64,000 nucleotides of DNA from an uncultured Limosilactobacillus sp. (lineage in GTDB: Bacteria > Bacillota > Bacilli > Lactobacillales > Lactobacillaceae), in contig NZ_CAKPYE010000002.1 of assembly GCF_934202705.1 (NCBI RefSeq), forward strand, positions 186,001 to 250,000, read 5' to 3'. Positions 8,939-17,043 of the stretch are shown here, piece after piece (the stretch's first letter is position 1; the number at the start of each line of letters is the position of its first letter). Position numbers and translations under genes: made by a program. The notes below the pieces were generated by a model. The model was not told the origin of the DNA, ran no database searches, and was given only the letters and a program-made list of their open reading frames with translations.

Positions 8939-10405
8939 TTGGCTGAAAATAAACAAGAAGCCAAAGACCTAAAGGCGGTTAACCAGATTACTGGTTTCCA
9001 ACTTTTCTCAATGACCACTTCAATGGTTATGACGGTCTATGGATTTGCTTCATTTGCTAAGCAAGGCGCTACGGCGTTCTTCTTCCTGTTCTTAGCTGGT
9101 ATTTTATGGTTCTTGCCTGTTACCCGTGCAGCTGGTGAAATGGCATCAGTTGATGGCTGGTCAAAGGGTGGTGTTTTCACCTGGGTTGGTAAGATGTACA
9201 GTGACAACTCTGGGTTCTCTGCTCTGTTCTATCAATGGGTCCACATTACCGTTGGTATGAACACAATGATGATGTTCATCATCGCTTGTTTCTCAGCAAG
9301 TCTGAGTTTGCCGGCAATGTATGACAACCTTTGGGTTCGTTACATTTTAATTTTGATCATTATTTGGGGATTAATTGCTCTTCAACAACGTGGTACTAAG
9401 TTTACTGGTAAGATTGCGCAATGGGGATTCACACTCGGTGTTATTATTCCTGTATTCTTCTTACTGTTCCTGTTTGCTGCCTACCTGTTAACTGGTCACC
9501 ATATGTTGATCACGATTAACTGGCACACTATTTTCCCACAAACATGGTCTGGTAGTGTTCTAGTTGGTTTTGTTCCATTTATTTTAGCATTCTGTGGTGC
9601 TGAAGGTTCTGCTCCTCACGTTAAGAACTTAAAGAACCCACATGCTTATGCCAAGGTTATGTTGGCATTATGTATCGCTGCGATCTGCTCCGACATCATT
9701 GGTTCAATGTCCATTGCTGCTACGATTCCTAACGACAAGATTCAATTAAGTAACGGAATCGTCTTTGCATACGGTTCATTAGCTTCAATGTTCAACATGT
9801 CTGGTGAATTTATCCAACGTCTTACTGGTATTCTGTTAGCACTTGGTGTGCTTGCCGAAATCAGTAGCTGGGTTGTTGGTCCAAACGCCGGGATGCACGA
9901 AGCTGCTAAGAAGGGTTACCTTCCAGCACGGTTCGCTAAGTCCAACAAGAACGGTATTGGTACTAATGTCATGGTTCTTCAAGGAATTATCGTATGTATT
10001 GTTGGTGCATGGTTAACCTTCGGTGCTGGTGGTTCTAAGAATGATATCAGTTTCCAAACTGCCATGAGTTTGACGGTTGCAATTTACATGTTGATGTACT
10101 TAATGATGTTTGCTGCATACTTCCGTTTGATCAACAAGCATGATGACTTACATCGGACTTGGGTTGCTTCACGTTCCAAGTTCTTGAAGAACTTGTACGC
10201 AATTGTTGGTTTTATTTTGACTGCATTTGCTTTAGTTGTTACGTTCTTCCCACCAAAGGGATACTCTGTAGCACAACAACACACTTACCTGATGCTCTTA
10301 ATTGTCGGGTTTGTGATTGTCTTCTTCGTTCCATTCATCATGCTTCGTTACCACAACAAGTGGACTAAGGATGTTAAGGATGCTGGACTTTACGATGAAG
10401 ATTAA
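8939..10405 (+). CDS. gadC: Glutamate:GABA antiporter family permease (first copy)
   Basis: A 488-residue amino-acid/polyamine antiporter (APC superfamily) with about 12 membrane segments. Features shared with the second copy include TVYGFASFA, FTWVGKMY, an AEGSAPHVKNLKNP segment and AEISSWVVGPNAGMHEAAKKG. It should exchange GABA for glutamate across the membrane. The likely start is a TTG at 8939 with AGGAG 10 nt upstream. gadB1 follows 170 nt downstream, which supports the role. Codon use is strongly biased to C-ending and AAG codons, suggesting high expression. A related exchanger for another amino acid is possible. Confidence 0.85.
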   Translation: MAENKQEAKDLKAVNQITGFQLFSMTTSMVMTVYGFASFAKQGATAFFFLFLAGILWFLPVTRAAGEMASVDGWSKGGVFTWVGKMYSDNSGFSALFYQWVHITVGMNTMMMFIIACFSASLSLPAMYDNLWVRYILILIIIWGLIALQQRGTKFTGKIAQWGFTLGVIIPVFFLLFLFAAYLLTGHHMLITINWHTIFPQTWSGSVLVGFVPFILAFCGAEGSAPHVKNLKNPHAYAKVMLALCIAAICSDIIGSMSIAATIPNDKIQLSNGIVFAYGSLASMFNMSGEFIQRLTGILLALGVLAEISSWVVGPNAGMHEAAKKGYLPARFAKSNKNGIGTNVMVLQGIIVCIVGAWLTFGAGGSKNDISFQTAMSLTVAIYMLMYLMMFAAYFRLINKHDDLHRTWVASRSKFLKNLYAIVGFILTAFALVVTFFPPKGYSVAQQHTYLMLLIVGFVIVFFVPFIMLRYHNKWTKDVKDAGLYDED

Positions 10406-10530
10406 TTCTTACAAAATAACATTTCGACTATAAAAATTAGCCCTGAAAGGGGGAATTGGAGAACGAAGTTAGTAGTTGTCTAATTTAGTAAAGTAGTAGT
10501 CATATATTTTGTAGCTGTAGGTTTTTACAC

Positions 10531-10575
10531 AAAGGAGGGGAAGGAATTAGTTGGCTGCTAATTCCGAAAACTAAT
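10531..10575 (+). promoter_or_regulatory. Structured translation leader of gadB1 (stem-loop between Shine-Dalgarno and ATG)
   Basis: AAAGGAGGGG (10531-10540) is followed by a perfect 8-bp stem GGAATTAG/CTAATTCC (10543-10565) with loop TTGGCTG, then GAAAACTAAT and the ATG. GGAGG to ATG is 37 nt, too long for direct initiation. The same element precedes gadB2 with the same 37 nt gap. An in-frame ATT sits 7 nt after GGAGG at 10546. Confidence 0.7.
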
Positions 10576-11952
10576 ATGGCTGATATTAATGAAGCTTTAG
10601 AGCAAAACTGGTTAGGTAGCGTTGAATCTGGCGAACATTTACCAGAAGAAGAAATGCCTGAAAAGGCAATGAACCCAAACGTTGCTGAACAATTAATTCA
10701 ACACTTCCGTTTGAACGAAGCAAAGGCTAACCAAAACTTAGCTACTTTCTGTTCAACTCAAATGGAACCACAAGCTGACAAGTTAATGGCAAGTGCAATG
10801 AACACTAACGCAATTGACAAGTCAGAATACCCAAAGACCGCTGCCATGGAAGACCGTTGTGCTGCCATGATCGGTCACATGTGGGGGATTCCAGAAGATG
10901 AAAAGTTCCGTAAGGACTTCATCGGTACTTCAACAGTTGGTTCTTCCGAAGCATGTATGTTAGGTGGACTTTCCATGTTATTCTCATGGAAGCACCGTGC
11001 TAAGGCTAACGGCATCGACATTGATGATCTTCACAACCACAAGCCAAACATGATTATTGGCTCTGGTTACCAAGTTGTTTGGGAAAAGTTCTGTACTTAC
11101 TGGAACGTTGAAATGCGTCAAGTTAAGTTGGAACATGGTACCAACGAATCCAGCTTGAACATCAAGAAGGCAATGTCCTTAGTTGATGAAAACACGATTG
11201 GGATTGTTGCTGTCTTTGGTATTACCTTTACTGGTGAAATCGATGACGTACAAGCTCTTGATGCTGAAGTAACTAAGTACAACGAAGCTCACAAGGATAT
11301 GCCAATCAAGATTCACGTTGACGCTGCTTACAACGGATTCTTTGCACCTTGGGTTGATGGCTTCAAGCCATGGGACTTCCGTCTGAAGAACGTTGCTTCA
11401 ATCAACGTATCTGGTCACAAGTACGGAATGGTTTACCCTGGATTAGGTTGGACTATTTGGCGTAAGAATGACTACGAACACCTTCCAAAGGAAATGCGGT
11501 TCTCTGTACCATACCTTGGTGGTTCAGTTGACTCCATCGCTATTAACTTCTCACACTCCGGTGCCCACATTGTAGGTCAATACTACAACTTGATCCGGTT
11601 TGGTAAGGAAGGCTTCCGTGCTGTTATGGAAAACGTACGGAAGGTATCAACTCACATCAGCGAAGTTTTGAAGGCTACTGGCTACTTCGAAATGATTACC
11701 GATGGTTCACTTCTTCCAATCAACACTTGGAAGCTTCGTGATGACGTTGATGTTAAGTGGAACCTTTACGACATGGAAGATGCCCTTCGTTCATACGGCT
11801 GGCAAGTTCCTGCATACCCACTTCCAAAGGATCGTGACGACGAAACTGTTGAACGGATCGTTGTTCGTCCAGGAATGAGCATGACAATTGCTGATGACTT
11901 TGCTGAAGACCTCAACCAAGCCATTGACGACTTGAACAAGAAGTTTAACTAA
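10576..11952 (+). CDS. gadB: Glutamate decarboxylase (first copy)
   Basis: A 458-residue PLP-dependent enzyme that converts glutamate to GABA and CO2, consuming a cytosolic proton. The GTSTVGSSEACMLGG substrate/PLP segment, HVDAAYNGFFAPW (the Asp contacting the PLP pyridine) and SGHKYG with Schiff-base Lys282 are all present. Length is normal. Codons are strongly biased (AAC, TTC, AAG), more than in gadB2, so this is probably the major enzyme. The start may lie 10 codons upstream at an ATT (see findings). It forms an operon with gadC1 and ends at a strong terminator. Confidence 0.96.
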   Translation: MADINEALEQNWLGSVESGEHLPEEEMPEKAMNPNVAEQLIQHFRLNEAKANQNLATFCSTQMEPQADKLMASAMNTNAIDKSEYPKTAAMEDRCAAMIGHMWGIPEDEKFRKDFIGTSTVGSSEACMLGGLSMLFSWKHRAKANGIDIDDLHNHKPNMIIGSGYQVVWEKFCTYWNVEMRQVKLEHGTNESSLNIKKAMSLVDENTIGIVAVFGITFTGEIDDVQALDAEVTKYNEAHKDMPIKIHVDAAYNGFFAPWVDGFKPWDFRLKNVASINVSGHKYGMVYPGLGWTIWRKNDYEHLPKEMRFSVPYLGGSVDSIAINFSHSGAHIVGQYYNLIRFGKEGFRAVMENVRKVSTHISEVLKATGYFEMITDGSLLPINTWKLRDDVDVKWNLYDMEDALRSYGWQVPAYPLPKDRDDETVERIVVRPGMSMTIADDFAEDLNQAIDDLNKKFN

Positions 11953-11971
11953 TTAATAACCGTTAATTAGT

Positions 11972-12007
11972 AAAAGCACTTTTGGATTTTTCCAAAAGTG
12001 CTTTTTT
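11972..12007 (+). terminator. Intrinsic terminator after gadB1
   Basis: AAAAGCACTTTTGG and CCAAAAGTGCTTTT arms with loop ATTTTT, then T residues. Confidence 0.92.
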
Positions 12008-12010
12008 ATA

Positions 12011-12580
12011 GGCTCTTTGTCAATCAGACTGATAAGATATTTGGATAAGGTTAGTTTAAGCAGCGTAGCTGCATGAGCTGGCTTTTTCTTTTGGTCTTGG
12101 CTTTACTATGAGGTTAGAATGCTTAAGCGTTATTAAAATACGCATTCGAAAATGAGCGAAGTTGCGAAATCCATAAGCGGTCCTTCTAATGGCTTTAATC
12201 TTATTGTTGGTGCTTTCAATCGAGTTTACATTGAAAACTATTAATAATTTCATCTCTATGAAAACGTAAGGTTTGCTGGGCCTTTTGGACTGATGGTAAC
12301 AGTTTGGGGACAGGAAGCTGAAGGCTGACAAAGATATTGTTGTTTGATGATACTCAATACCGTTGGTTGACCGGCAATCGACAGAATGCGAATCTTAACT
12401 GGTCAGCGACGGAGCTAGCAATTCCGCCTCATTAATTGACCACGAACTGGACAGTGCATGGGGAATGATTGTAGAAGATGGATCACTTTGACTCCCGCTT
12501 GTTCCGTTGTTGCAGGTTTATCAAATTTAAGATAAGGATCCTTGATTCCGGTTAAAAGCTGATATCATTACTCATGAGGA
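12011..12580 (-). pseudogene. Remnant of an ISL3-family transposase
   Basis: On the reverse strand, two pieces of an ISL3-type transposase can be read. The N-terminal part (about 12332-12573) contains LLTGIKDPYLKFDK and KIRILSIAGQPTVLSIIK and is broken by stops and a frameshift after the ATG. The C-terminal part (12056-12331) contains ESTNNKIKAIRRTAYGFRNF. The central catalytic portion is missing. GGCTCTTTGTCAA at 12011-12023 resembles an ISL3-family terminal repeat; no matching right end was found. Dead element between the two gad sets. Confidence 0.8.
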
Positions 12581-13021
12581 TTAAATTCCTTTCTGGAAGA
12601 CAATTACCACGGTTTAGCGATGATGGGGTACTTGTTTTTTATTTTTATCATAATACTAAAAAACAAGTACATCTATCAGAGCTGAATATCATAGAACCTT
12701 TTTATATAAGCGAGTTATCTTTTAAAGAAACTAAATTGTTATGCTCCTATGGCGGTTTAAAGGCGATTATGCTTTAATATTAGCCGTTTAGAGATTTATT
12801 AGGGTAAACTTAACTGATTAGTTAGTTAATTGCTTAAAATGGCTGAAAATAGCCTTCTTAACTTGATGAGTTATTTAGTCTTATAAAACGGGTCATAATA
12901 GACATTCGGAAAAACTATCTATCGTTTGATAGACCGGTTTTTTTTTTTTTTTTATGGGAAAAATTGCGCCAAAACAGCGTTTTTGTCGCATCCATGACTA
13001 TCACCTAAAACAACTAATTAT
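12581..13021. other. AT-rich region without a convincing gene
   Basis: A 67-codon open frame (12574-12777, +) has no clear ribosome-binding site and no recognisable motif. It is probably fortuitous. The stretch contains a perfect 14-bp inverted repeat (12628-12641 and 12657-12670) and a terminator-like hairpin with a 16-T run (12911-12953). I read it as decayed sequence left beside the insertion element. Confidence 0.5.
12911..12953 (+). terminator. Terminator-like hairpin with 16-T tract
   Basis: TCTATC/GATAGA stem with loop GTTT (12918-12933), followed four bases later by an uninterrupted run of 16 T (12938-12953). No gene clearly ends here. Confidence 0.6.
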
Positions 13022-13050
13022 TTGATAATAAATTTTAATATACATATAAT
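13022..13050 (+). promoter_or_regulatory. Promoter of the Spx-like gene
   Basis: TTGATA (13022-13027), 17 nt spacer, TATAAT (13045-13050): near-consensus. The gene's AAGGAGGG Shine-Dalgarno follows about 30 nt later. Confidence 0.75.
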
Positions 13051-13091
13051 ATATATGATGATTAATAAATAAGGTGTAAGGAGGGAGCTTA

Positions 13092-13508
13092 ATGATCATA
13101 CTATATACTTCTGTTAATTCATCATCGTGTCGAAAGGCACGATGTTGGTTTAAGCAACATCATATAAGTGTTAATGAACATAATGTTTCGTCTGAGGGAA
13201 TTACACGTCAGCAACTTACTGAAATTATGGAGCGGACTGAAAATGGTACAGATGATGTAGTTTGTACAAGGTCCAATGCTTACAAAAACTTGGGGATTGA
13301 AATTAATAGTTTGAATTTTGATGATTTTTTAAATTTAATCTGTCGGATTCCTGAATTACTAAAAACGCCAATTATTGTATCACGTCATAGTGTTCAAATT
13401 GGTTTTAATCGCGATTCTATTCGTAGTTTTATTTCTCATGATGAACGTAAAACTGAACGCTTACGTGCGGAGCAAGAGGCAGATTTAGTGAGTGCAGTAT
13501 TAAATTAG
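13092..13508 (+). CDS. Spx/ArsC-family transcriptional regulator lacking the first redox cysteine
   Basis: A 138-residue protein of the Spx family, which binds the RNA polymerase alpha C-terminal domain. LYTSVNSSSCRKAR at the N-terminus aligns with the Spx CxxC site, but position 10 is Ser and only Cys13 remains. The TENGTDDVVCTRS segment keeps the Gly52 region needed for polymerase contact. The RRPII segment of classic Spx reads KTPII. It is monocistronic with a strong promoter and lies between the two gad sets. A role in acid or oxidative stress is plausible but not shown by the sequence. Confidence 0.87.
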   Translation: MIILYTSVNSSSCRKARCWFKQHHISVNEHNVSSEGITRQQLTEIMERTENGTDDVVCTRSNAYKNLGIEINSLNFDDFLNLICRIPELLKTPIIVSRHSVQIGFNRDSIRSFISHDERKTERLRAEQEADLVSAVLN

Positions 13509-13575
13509 ATCGTTATTTACGGAAATTATTTATACTTTTTTATTTAATCATCACGATGAGGAAGATTAGATGAGG

Positions 13576-13647
13576 AATCAAAAAGATTTTGTATCTAGGT
13601 TGGTATAGAGACAATCGTTATCTATACTAAATCTAGATTTTTTGATT
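13576..13647. repeat. Large imperfect inverted repeat downstream of the Spx-like gene
   Basis: Outer arms AATCAAAAA (13576-13584) and TTTTTTGATT (13638-13647), with inner arms GTATAGA (13603-13609) and TCTATAC (13621-13627). It could fold as a long hairpin with trailing T residues, acting as a terminator for the Spx-like gene. Confidence 0.5.
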
Positions 13648-13691
13648 TTTAATTGGATAGATGATGGTTAACCATTTACATTAAGCGAACG

Positions 13692-13727
13692 AAAAAAGGA
13701 ACTCAGCTTTTCGCTGAGCTCCTTTTT
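13692..13727 (-). terminator. Terminator of gadC2, usable from both strands
   Basis: AAAAAAGGA-CTCAGC and GCTGAG-TCCTTTTT arms around a TTTTC loop, 43 nt beyond the gadC2 stop codon. Confidence 0.85.
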
Positions 13728-13769
13728 AAGTAGGAGAAAGATGTTTAATAAATTAGTACTTATATTTAT

Positions 13770-15239
13770 TTACTTAGTGTTAGTGGAATTAGTATTTTGC
13801 CCATTCGACATATCAGACAGAGCAATATGATTCTTACGAGTTAGGTGGAAGATTACAAATGGAATAATTACCACAATAATAAAGCAAGAAATCAAAATGG
13901 TCATGTAGGTTCCTGCTGAAGATGCCGGTAAGGATGTGGTTGGGAAGAATGAAATGATAAATGCAAATAATGTGACTAACAAACCACAAATTGCAATGAT
14001 CGTCTTGCCAACTTTACCACCAGGAACGTTATACGTTCGTGGAAGGTCATGCTTCTTGAAGACGAGAACTAAATAACCGATAAAGAATAAGAAGTAACCA
14101 ACTAAGTAGATAACAACCGTTAAGCCCATGGCAGCAAAGAATGAAACATTACCGCCACCGCCGCCGAGGGTTAAAACAGCGTCCCAGATTGAAACAATGA
14201 TTCCTTGAACCATAATTAGACGAACTGGGATATTGTGCTTGTTAGTTTTTTGGAAGTACTTTGGAATAATGCCGACTTTAGCGGTATCATAGATCGCCCG
14301 AGAAGGACCGGTAACCCATGAACTAATTTCGGCAATGACACCACAGGCAAGCATCAGGCCAACGACCCGGGTCAACCAACCAAGCTTACCGCCACTTAAG
14401 TTAACAAATAGGTAGTTAAATGCTTGGACAACTCCGGCACTCAATGAAAGTTCCTTATCTGGAATAACCGCGGCAACTGTCAAGCCACCGAAAGTATCAA
14501 GACAAATTGCTAAGATAACTAGGATGAACATAACAAGTGGGTAATTCCGGTTTGGATTCTTAAGTTCATTGATGTATGAAGCAGAAGCTTCACCACCCAT
14601 GTAGGCTAAGATAAATGATACAAAGACAACCAAAGTGGTAACTTTAGTAAAATCTGGAATAAATGCTTGTGAACTAAATGTAATGAGTAATTTACCACCG
14701 GTGCAAAGGTACCAAATTGCTAAAATAAATAGGATTGCTGATGGAATTAAAATCCCAATCATAAAACCAAATTTAGCAATCTTCTGGGTGTACTTAGTCC
14801 CACCAAGTTGAGAGAAAGTAACTAGCCAGAAAATAATCAGTACGCCGAAGAACTTTACCCATGGGTTGCTTGCAAGTGCAGGCCAACTTACTACGAAAGA
14901 TAAGGCCCCCAAAATAAAGTAAATCATTGTACAGAAGTTAACAGTAATTTGGAACCATTGGAAGAAAATAGCGGCAAACCCATATCGTTCGCCAAGCGTG
15001 TGGCTGACCCAACTAAATTCGCCACCGCCGTTATCGTTCCAGCCTTTGACGGTCGCCATTTCAGCCGCACAAAGAGCTACAGGAATAAACCAAAAGATTC
15101 CACCAAGAACCAGGAAGAATACCAAGTGCAGCTTGGAAGTTGCAAACGTTGGATATTCATAAACGGTTAAAACCATCGCCGCAGTGATGGAAAAGAACCC
15201 CCACATGGTCAGAGTTCTTTTATTTTGCAGAGCGCTCAT
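13770..15239 (-). CDS. gadC: Glutamate:GABA antiporter (second copy)
   Basis: A 489-residue APC-family transporter with about 12 hydrophobic helices. The TVYEYPTFATS, CAAEMATVKGW and EFSWVSHTLGERYGFAA segments are what I expect in lactobacillal GadC. It imports glutamate in exchange for GABA. The ATG follows AAAGGAGAAG. It is transcribed away from gadB2, sharing a 292-bp intergenic region, unlike the collinear gadC1-gadB1. The C-terminal tail (NGQNTNSTNTK) is hydrophilic. More typical of GadC than the first copy. Confidence 0.92.
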   Translation of the reverse strand: MSALQNKRTLTMWGFFSITAAMVLTVYEYPTFATSKLHLVFFLVLGGIFWFIPVALCAAEMATVKGWNDNGGGEFSWVSHTLGERYGFAAIFFQWFQITVNFCTMIYFILGALSFVVSWPALASNPWVKFFGVLIIFWLVTFSQLGGTKYTQKIAKFGFMIGILIPSAILFILAIWYLCTGGKLLITFSSQAFIPDFTKVTTLVVFVSFILAYMGGEASASYINELKNPNRNYPLVMFILVILAICLDTFGGLTVAAVIPDKELSLSAGVVQAFNYLFVNLSGGKLGWLTRVVGLMLACGVIAEISSWVTGPSRAIYDTAKVGIIPKYFQKTNKHNIPVRLIMVQGIIVSIWDAVLTLGGGGGNVSFFAAMGLTVVIYLVGYFLFFIGYLVLVFKKHDLPRTYNVPGGKVGKTIIAICGLLVTLFAFIISFFPTTSLPASSAGTYMTILISCFIIVVIIPFVIFHLTRKNHIALSDMSNGQNTNSTNTK

Positions 15240-15437
15240 AATACTTCTCCTTTCTAGAGTACTAAATCATTACAAAACTGTTTAAGTAATGATTCAATTA
15301 CATTATAAATAGGACGAAATAATTTTACAAAGATTACGTGATTTAATTCGAATCTAATTCCTAATAGACAAACTGAGTAAATCGTGATAATCAGTGAATA
15401 CTTATTATTTGCGTTCTTAATTTTCTCCTTGGTAAAC

Positions 15438-15476
15438 TCATGATGAATCATGATTTAACCAAAAAGGTATACCTTT
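15438..15476. promoter_or_regulatory. Candidate operators in the gadC2/gadB2 intergenic region
   Basis: Two close perfect palindromes: TCATGAT-GA-ATCATGA (15438-15453) and AAAGGTATACCTTT (15463-15476), 12 nt ahead of the gadB2 Shine-Dalgarno. They could be binding sites for a regulator of both divergent genes. No clear -35/-10 pair was seen, and the rest of the 15240-15531 gap holds no gene. Confidence 0.4.
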
Positions 15477-15487
15477 CATTATTTTGA

Positions 15488-15531
15488 AGGGAGGTTGAGG
15501 AATTAGCCAGCTACCAATTCCGAACAAATCA
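15488..15531 (+). promoter_or_regulatory. Structured translation leader of gadB2
   Basis: AGGGAGG (15488-15494) is followed by GGAATTAG and CCAATTCC arms (15499-15521, one A-C mismatch, loop CCAGCTA) and then the ATG at 15532. The GGAGG-to-ATG gap is 37 nt, as in gadB1. GGAATTAG and AATTCCGAA are identical in the two leaders. An in-frame ATT lies 7 nt after GGAGG, and a TGA closes the frame just above it. Confidence 0.7.
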
Positions 15532-16902
15532 ATGACAGAAAAAGATCAAGCACTAGAACAAAACTGGTTAGGTAGTTGTGAAGCAGGTGAGGATTTACCA
15601 GAACAAGACATGCCAGAACATGCAATGAATCCAACGGTTGCTAAACAATTGATTCAACATTTTCGTTTGAATGAAGCCAAGGCTGATCAAAATTTGACGA
15701 CTTTCTGTACGACCCAAATGGAACCAGAAGCCGATGAATTAATGAAAGAAGCCATGAACACTAACGCCATTGATAAGACTGAATATCCTAAGACGGCGGC
15801 AATGTGCGATCGTTGTGTCGCGATGATCGGTCATATGTGGGGAATTCCAGAAGATGAAAAGTTCCCGAAAGACTTTATTGGAACTTCAACTGTGGGCTCA
15901 TCTGAAGCATGTATGCTTGGTGGCTTAGGGATGCTGTTTACTTGGAAGCACCGTGCTAAAGCTGCTGGAATTAACATTAATGATCTGGATCATCACCGTC
16001 CAAACCTGATTATTGGTTCAGGATACCAAGTTGTTTGGCAAAAGTTCTGTACCTATTGGAATGTTGAAATGCGTCAGGTTCCTTTGAAGAAAGGTTCCGA
16101 TGAATTGAATCTCAATATCGATGAAGCAATGAAACTTGTCGATGAAAACACCATTGGGATTGTTGCCATTTTCGGGATTACTTATACTGGAGAAATTGAT
16201 GATGTTCAGGCTTTAGACGCACGGGTTTCTGAATATAATCAAAGTCATCCAGACTTACCATTACGGATTCACGTGGATTCAGCCTATAATGGATTCTTTG
16301 CGCCATGGGTATCTGGTTTCAAGCCATGGGATTTCCGCCTAAAGAATGTTGCTTCAATTAACGTTTCAGGACATAAATATGGAATGGTCTATCCTGGGAT
16401 TGGCTGGGTAGTATGGCGCAAGAATACTTACGACTATCTGCCAAAGGAATTACGCTTCTCAGTTCAATATCTTGGGAAGACAGTTGATTCAATTGCAATT
16501 AACTTCTCATGTTCTGGTGCCAATATTGTTGGTCAATACTATAACTTGATCCGCTTTGGTAAGGCTGGATACCGTGCATGCATGGAAAATGTTCGGAAGG
16601 TATCGGAAAAACTAAGTCAGGCCATTAGCGATACAGGATACTTTAATGTCATTACTGATGGCTCTAAATTACCAATTATTACTTGGGAATTTAAGAAAGA
16701 CGTTGATGTAGACTGGACATTATATGATGTTCAAGATGCCTTAAAGATGTTTGGCTGGCAAGTACCTGCGTACCCATTACCGAAGAACCGTGATGACGAA
16801 ATCATTCAACGAATTGTTGTTCGACCAGCAATGGATATGACAATTGCCAACGACTTTATTGCTGATTTAGGACAAGCGCTTGATTATTTAAATCACAGAT
16901 AG
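15532..16902 (+). CDS. gadB: Glutamate decarboxylase (second copy)
   Basis: A 456-residue paralogue of gadB1, colinear along its length. GTSTVGSSEACMLGG, HVDSAYNGFFAPW and SGHKYG with Lys282 are all kept, so it should be active. Differences cluster at the N-terminus and on the surface. Codon use is less biased than in gadB1 (more AAT, GAT, TTT), suggesting lower expression or a different history. It is followed by a terminator and gltX, the order known from other lactobacilli. gadC2 is divergent. Confidence 0.95.
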   Translation: MTEKDQALEQNWLGSCEAGEDLPEQDMPEHAMNPTVAKQLIQHFRLNEAKADQNLTTFCTTQMEPEADELMKEAMNTNAIDKTEYPKTAAMCDRCVAMIGHMWGIPEDEKFPKDFIGTSTVGSSEACMLGGLGMLFTWKHRAKAAGININDLDHHRPNLIIGSGYQVVWQKFCTYWNVEMRQVPLKKGSDELNLNIDEAMKLVDENTIGIVAIFGITYTGEIDDVQALDARVSEYNQSHPDLPLRIHVDSAYNGFFAPWVSGFKPWDFRLKNVASINVSGHKYGMVYPGIGWVVWRKNTYDYLPKELRFSVQYLGKTVDSIAINFSCSGANIVGQYYNLIRFGKAGYRACMENVRKVSEKLSQAISDTGYFNVITDGSKLPIITWEFKKDVDVDWTLYDVQDALKMFGWQVPAYPLPKNRDDEIIQRIVVRPAMDMTIANDFIADLGQALDYLNHR

Positions 16903-16979
16903 TGAACAGTTTAAGATAAACTTGACAATATGACTTTTAATTTTTCTTACACAATGTTAAAATAGTCATAAGTCTTAGG

Positions 16980-17008
16980 GATGGAATCACTAGGATTCCA
17001 TCTTTTTT
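16980..17008 (+). terminator. Intrinsic terminator between gadB2 and gltX
   Basis: Perfect 9-bp stem GATGGAATC/GATTCCATC, loop ACTAG, then TTTTTT. A weak promoter-like TTTTAA-17-TAAAAT (16935-16963) lies just upstream, so it could also act as an attenuator of gltX. Confidence 0.85.
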
Positions 17009-17043
17009 GTAAGATTAATTTCTGATGGAGAGAGGATATTACT

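Noticed and set aside
12574..12777. 67-codon open frame next to the insertion-sequence remnant
   Set aside because: No convincing ribosome-binding site, no recognisable motif, and it contains a perfect inverted repeat; more likely chance.
15254..15451. Reverse-strand open frame in the gadC2/gadB2 intergenic region
   Set aside because: It covers the region where the promoters and palindromes should lie, has an ordinary AT-rich composition and no motif.
16922..16963. TTGACA (16922) and TAAAAT (16958) as one gltX promoter
   Set aside because: The spacing is 30 nt; if TAAAAT is used, the -35 must be the weak TTTTAA at 16935.
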